Below, piece by piece: positions 59,963 through 64,000 of a stretch of DNA of 64,000 nt; position 1 is the stretch's first letter, and each line of letters begins with the position of its first letter. This DNA is from Halocaridina rubra (lineage: Eukaryota > Arthropoda > Malacostraca > Decapoda > Atyidae). The position numbers and the translations under genes were made by a program. Under the pieces are notes generated by a model. The model did no database searches. It was given only the letters and a program-made list of their open reading frames with translations, and had not been told where the DNA came from. Location: NCBI GenBank assembly GCA_037179515.1, contig JAXCGZ010011579.1, positions 32,091 to 96,090 on the forward strand. Direction: 5' to 3'.

Positions 59963-62827
59963 TTACTTATTAAGTAGGTGATTTAAAAGATAAGATTTAA
60001 AAGAGGGTAATGTTTGGCAGCTTCTTAAGTTTGCGGGTAAAGAGTTCCAAAGTCTCGGGCCCATTACATTTAAGGCTCTTGCCCCAATATCAGTGGAAGT
60101 TCTGGGCACGTAAAAAGAATTCTGATATCTGGTGTTGATGTTATTGATACGCACTTGATTAACTGTCGGCAATGAGAAAAGCCATTCCGGTAACATTCCA
60201 TTATATATTTTAAAAACTAAAAGACAGATATTATATATAAACTTCATTTCCATCCTCAGCCAACCCAATCTCTCAAAGAGGGGGGTTACGTAATCATATT
60301 TATGCACCCCCCCTATGGCAACTCTTGCAGCAAAATTCTGGAGCCTTTTCACTCGTAACATCTGGGTCTTAGTCGTGGAACCCCAAACACCCAGATAGTA
60401 GTTGAGAATACTTAATATTAATGTTTGTACTACAATTACCCTGCAGTCAGGCTCGAATCTTTCATAGACTCTGTTCAAGTAAATAAGGGTCCCGTTCACT
60501 TTTTTATGTAGTTCATCGATATGAAAATTAAACGTCATGGTAATGTCCATAACAACTCCTATATTTTTAACCTTATGAGATGGGAAGAGTGAAACATTGT
60601 TGAAATTTATACTGATGTTCTCAGGAATGCGGGACAGGTATTGATTTGATCCAAAAATAACGAATTTAGTTTTATTTTCGTTCAGTAAAATACCATTACT
60701 GTTAAAATAGCTTTTGGCACAGTTTAATATATCTTCAGCCCTTTTTAAGATTTCAGGAATTCTATCAATGTCACCAGTTAGCATAATCTGGGTGTCATCA
60801 GCATACATAACAAGTAGGCAATCTCTTATATATTGAGGTAAATCATTAACATATATTAGGAAAAGCAGAGGACCCAAACTTGAACCCTGAGGAACGCCAA
60901 AACTGATATCTAAAGAAGAAGAGAGTCGAGCCCATTCGAACAGATTGAATTCGATCTCTCAGATAATTTTCGAACCAAAACGAGTCAACGTAAACTTTGG
61001 AAAGTTTGGTCATTAGAATTTGATGGTGGACACTGTCAAATGCTTTAGACAAATCTAACAATAATAAAAGTGATATTTTCTTATTTTCAATATTACTATA
61101 AATATTATCAGTAATTTTAAGTAGGGCCGTCTCGGTCGAAAGTTTAGGCCGAAAACCGGGTTGTTCCTCACATAATAGACAATTTGATGCAAGGAAATTT
61201 ATCAACTGGGTGGCAACTACCTCCTCAAGTATTTTAGACAGGATGCTGAGAAGAGATTGGCCTATAATTTTCAACAGTATTAGTATCTCCACTCTTAAAA
61301 ACAGGTATGATATAGGGATGCTTCCAGAGGTTAGGATAAATGCCTGTAACAATGGATGTATTAACAATGACTAAAATGAAAAAAACTGTAACTGGCAATG
61401 AGTCAATTAGGAAGCGAAGTTGTATCCCATCGGAACCACAAGAGTTTGTTAGTTTGAGTTTCTTTATGATAAGAATAAGTGTGACTAAATCGATTGGGTG
61501 CGGTCTAAAATTATTGATAATATATCTTTCAGCTGGAGGCTGGCAATTAAGTGGTTGATTAATAATCAAGTCATTATTATCTTTGGACTTTTCATATGTG
61601 GACTTACCTATTTTAGCAAAATACTTATTAAAATCATTCACTCGCTTTTCCACATTATCATTGAGAAGGTCAGAATTTTCTAGGATTTCCTTATTTGCAG
61701 GAATTATTCTTTTTATAACGTTCCAAGTTCCTTTGATATTTCCCCTATACTTGGAAAATTCTTCCCTGAAATGATTTTTCTTCTTTTCGGACAACATTGT
61801 TTTAGTAAGGTCTCTTTCTCTTCTATAGGCTCTTTCCATCTCGGAGTATTGTCTATCAGATTTAAATTGCCTCAGGAGGTCATCTCTCCTTTTCATTTGC
61901 TCTTTTACCTGAGAGTCAATCCACGGGGCAGGAGGGCGTGTCATGACTTTGGTTGTAAGAGGGGCACATTCATTTAAACATCTCGTAAAAACATCAGTAA
62001 ATGTAGAAACTTGATAATTTACACAATCTGTAGATAATATTGAATTTAAAATATTGTATTCATTAAGAGGAATGTCACAAAAACAATTTTGAGAATAATT
62101 CTCAAGAGAGCGGAAAGTTTTAACGATTGGCGGTCTCTTTTCTTTCCTGACATCAACTGTAGCTATTAGAAGCTCGTGGTCTCCCACGGGACAAGGTAAG
62201 ACATCGTGGTGAACTATAAAACTAGGTGTATTGGTAATTATAAGATCAATTAGGCTGGAGGAATTAGCAGTAATGCGGGTCGCTTTATTCACAAGCTGAT
62301 TTAAGTGGAGGGATTGAATTAATTTCTCTATTTTATTATTAGGAAGAAAAAGATTGTCATTGAAGTCGCCTATAATAATGAGAGGTTTGCTCCTCAAACA
62401 GACAGACCGAAATACCTCGGAGATGTAATCAAAGGTGTCGTTGAGTGCATGAGGGTGCCTATATACACATCCCAGGATGAAGGAAGGGAATTTCCCACTC
62501 TGAACAGTCAACCAAATGTCCTCGAGATGAGGAGGTCGCTCGACTTCAGGGGTCGTTAATAGGGTGACCGTTAGATGATCTCTTACATACACCCCCACCC
62601 CTACCGCCATCAAATCGATAAAAAGAATACTCAGGTATAGCAACAAAACCAGACTGCATATTAGATAGGAGCAAAGTTTCACAAACACACATTATATCTA
62701 CGTTATTTTCTCTGATCATTAGTTCAATATTGTCGAAATTACCCAAAAGTGATTGCACATTGATGTGTTGTATATTTATGAGATGTTTCAATAAGCCTGA
62801 ATTACAATGTGATTGCTCTATATTCAA
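59963..62827 (-). pseudogene. LINE-D ORF2: endonuclease-reverse transcriptase with frameshifts
   Basis: Would nick target DNA and reverse-transcribe the element RNA. Endonuclease: HINVQSLLGN, CVCETLL, a frameshift in a G-rich run at about 62600, then WLTVQSGKFPSFILGCVYRHP, IIGDFNDN and PVGDHELL (SDH site changed to GDH). The linker is Lys/Arg-rich. RT: LTNSCGSDGIQ, IPVFKSGD, VENYRPIS, a frameshift near 61280, LLLLDLSKAFDSVHH, a second shift near 60880, GPLLFLIYVNDLP, MYADDTQI (about 60806-60791, catalytic Asp pair intact), and the C-terminal GPRLWNSLPANLRS to TAA at 59963. Three frameshifts but intact core motifs. Confidence 0.87.
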
Positions 62828-62829
62828 GG

Positions 62830-62941
62830 GACATAATCTTGTTTTATGGCCATGTTCACGGCAATGACCACATTTAAGTCTATAGTTAAACCTACAGTGG
62901 GAAAGGTCATGGTTTATTTGCCCACAGTTTGAACAGGGCTG
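62830..62941 (-). other. Two CCHC zinc knuckles after the LINE-D ORF1 stop
   Basis: Directly after the TGA at 62944-62942, the same frame reads CSNCGQINHDLSHC and CGHCREHGHKTRLC (both CX2CX4HX4C), then continues without a stop into the ORF2 endonuclease. These knuckles normally close ORF1 proteins. Confidence 0.8.
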
Positions 62942-64000
62942 TCAACGACTGTAGAGCTGCTGCAATTCCTCCCTCGCCCGGGGACGCTGGGGGTAGTGCC
63001 ATGGTTGGTCCAGATAGTAAAGACTGAGATTCATCCTCGAGTCTCGTCTCCATCCTCGAATACCAGGTGGGATTTGATGATTCTGATGATGAAAATCCCG
63101 GGTATGAATTCCATCCGAAACCTGTTGAGGATCCCTTCTAGAATGCTGGTCGTTGCTACTTTCTTGATTGACGTTTCTAAAGTCATTGTTATGCAGTCGT
63201 ATCATATTATTTCTTATTGAGGGGAGCTGGCGATGCCGGTCGTAGTTTCTGTTCCTGTATGTGTTATTTTGACTGTCGTTATTGGCCGTGACCGGTCGTT
63301 GTTGCCGCTGCAATACAGAAGCGTATGTAGCAGGTTTGGTTTGGCATATGATTTTTTCCCAGTTGTTGCTTAGTTTGAAGAATGGGCATTGCTTAGCGAT
63401 TATATTCAATAACCTGATGACGCCAAATCTGTTGAGAGTATCCCCCTCATCATTTACATCATAACACATCCGATCAACGTCGCCAGTACCAAGCCTGAAC
63501 TGCAGATATGTCTTGACAACTGAAACCCCATTGGTCTCACTCCAAGTTGCTAGTTGATAATTGAAATAATTGATCTTTTCATCGAACTCTTCGACACTAG
63601 GGACAGGTGCTACTTCACATATGTGTATGCTCATCTCCTCGTTCACCTCCTTGAGATCGGTTATGAGAGAACCCAATCTATCAAGGATATCCACAGGCTG
63701 AGACCCATTAAGGATGTCTTGAATACCGCAGTATAAAATGCAATATTTAGGAGCCCATCGATGCTTCTCTGAGACCCAACAATTTATGAGATCTATATTA
63801 GCTCCTTTTATAGTTTGAACGGAGCATTGTTGGTGTAAGTTTGACGTATGAACAGAGGAGAGGTTTGTGTCACCCAGAAGCAGGCTTCCCTCAGGTAGGG
63901 GCCGGGTAGGGATTACACCCTGCGGTGCGGGTGTCGTCTGCTGTGAGTTGTATGTTCCCTGGAGTAACCCGACTTGCTCTTCCAGTGCAGAGATACGATC
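62942..64000 (-). CDS. LINE-D ORF1, partial: SGNH-like esterase fold, Gag-like
   Basis: The frame is open from the window edge (64000, no start visible) to TGA at 62944-62942: 352 residues. An N-terminal coiled-coil-like ISALEEQVGLLQG is followed by an SGNH-hydrolase-like domain: GSLLLGDTNLSSV (block I, GDS changed to GDT), CSVQTIKGANI, then YCILYCGIQDILNG (block III, usual GTNDI) and DEGDTLNRFGVIRLLNIIAKQC (block V, His replaced by Thr). The C-terminal part is Asn/Arg/His-rich, suited to RNA binding. CR1-clade ORF1 proteins are known to carry such a domain. The catalytic residues look replaced, so a binding rather than enzymatic role is likely (inference). Confidence 0.75.
   Translation of the reverse strand, partial: DRISALEEQVGLLQGTYNSQQTTPAPQGVIPTRPLPEGSLLLGDTNLSSVHTSNLHQQCSVQTIKGANIDLINCWVSEKHRWAPKYCILYCGIQDILNGSQPVDILDRLGSLITDLKEVNEEMSIHICEVAPVPSVEEFDEKINYFNYQLATWSETNGVSVVKTYLQFRLGTGDVDRMCYDVNDEGDTLNRFGVIRLLNIIAKQCPFFKLSNNWEKIICQTKPATYASVLQRQQRPVTANNDSQNNTYRNRNYDRHRQLPSIRNNMIRLHNNDFRNVNQESSNDQHSRRDPQQVSDGIHTRDFHHQNHQIPPGIRGWRRDSRMNLSLYYLDQPWHYPQRPRAREELQQLYSR

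Larger units (their letters stand above)
59743..64000 (-). mobile_element. LINE-D: CR1-like LINE, nearly complete, runs off the right edge
   Basis: At least 4.26 kb on the minus strand: ORF1 with an SGNH-like domain (from beyond 64000 to 62942), two zinc knuckles (about 62938-62830), ORF2 endonuclease (62827-62000), linker, RT (61500-60200) and C-terminus (to 59963), then a short 3' UTR with AATAAA and a (CT)n tail. Only about four disabling changes are visible, so it is much younger than LINE-A, B and C. Confidence 0.88.

Overview
The window looks like a decapod-crustacean-type nuclear genome (inference). It has low gene density, introns of several kilobases, very long (TA)n and (GA)n/(CT)n tracts, arthropod-style telomere-like TTAGG/CCTAA remnants, tRNA-derived SINEs, pogo/Tigger elements, CR1/jockey-type LINEs and a BEL/Pao retrotransposon. 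No bacterial, organellar or CRISPR features are present. Two host genes can be supported. One is a four-exon cation-independent mannose-6-phosphate receptor-like gene (+ strand, 21255-35922; spliced CDS 3987 nt, 1328 aa, splice phases 0, 1, 0). The other is ELP6, the sixth Elongator subunit (- strand, 49624-48818, 268 aa, one coding exon).

Layout. 1-13762 is a head-to-tail cluster of decayed copies of one LINE family (called LINE-A here). One copy is split by a young 7.48-kb LTR retrotransposon (1247-8726, LTRs 913 bp, TSD TGAC) that carries only a gag-like ORF. 14356-20093 is a BEL/Pao element on the - strand (LTRs 1054/1053 bp, TSD TTACG, primer site matching tRNA-Tyr) with a gag-protease ORF and most of pol deleted. 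21255-35922 is the receptor gene. Its intron 1 holds SINEs. Its intron 2 holds a Tigger-like transposon (Tigger-B) that itself contains a - strand LINE (LINE-B). Its intron 3 holds a small MITE 12 bp after the splice donor. 36-48.8 kb is intergenic, with MITEs, a 125-bp-arm foldback element inside TA microsatellites, a compound satellite, minisatellites and SINEs. ELP6 follows. 51553-55384 holds Tigger-B and Tigger-A elements. 55.4-58.3 kb is a - strand jockey-like LINE (LINE-C). 59.74-64 kb is a nearly complete - strand CR1-like LINE (LINE-D) whose ORF1 runs off the window end.

How the genes fit together. The receptor is a type I membrane protein with eight CIMR/MRH repeats. Only repeat 4 keeps all four Gln-Arg-Glu-Tyr mannose-6-phosphate contact residues, and the tail ends in an acidic DxxLI signal like the vertebrate GGA-sorting motif, so a lysosomal sorting receptor is likely. 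ELP6 belongs to the Elp4-5-6 part of Elongator (tRNA wobble-uridine modification) and has no evident link to the receptor. Everything else is mobile or satellite DNA. I see no convincing new multi-gene system. The most interesting points are the receptor's single intact sugar-binding repeat, the gag-only LTR element, the LINE-A tandem cluster, the MITE family carrying telomere-like sequence, and the foldback element.
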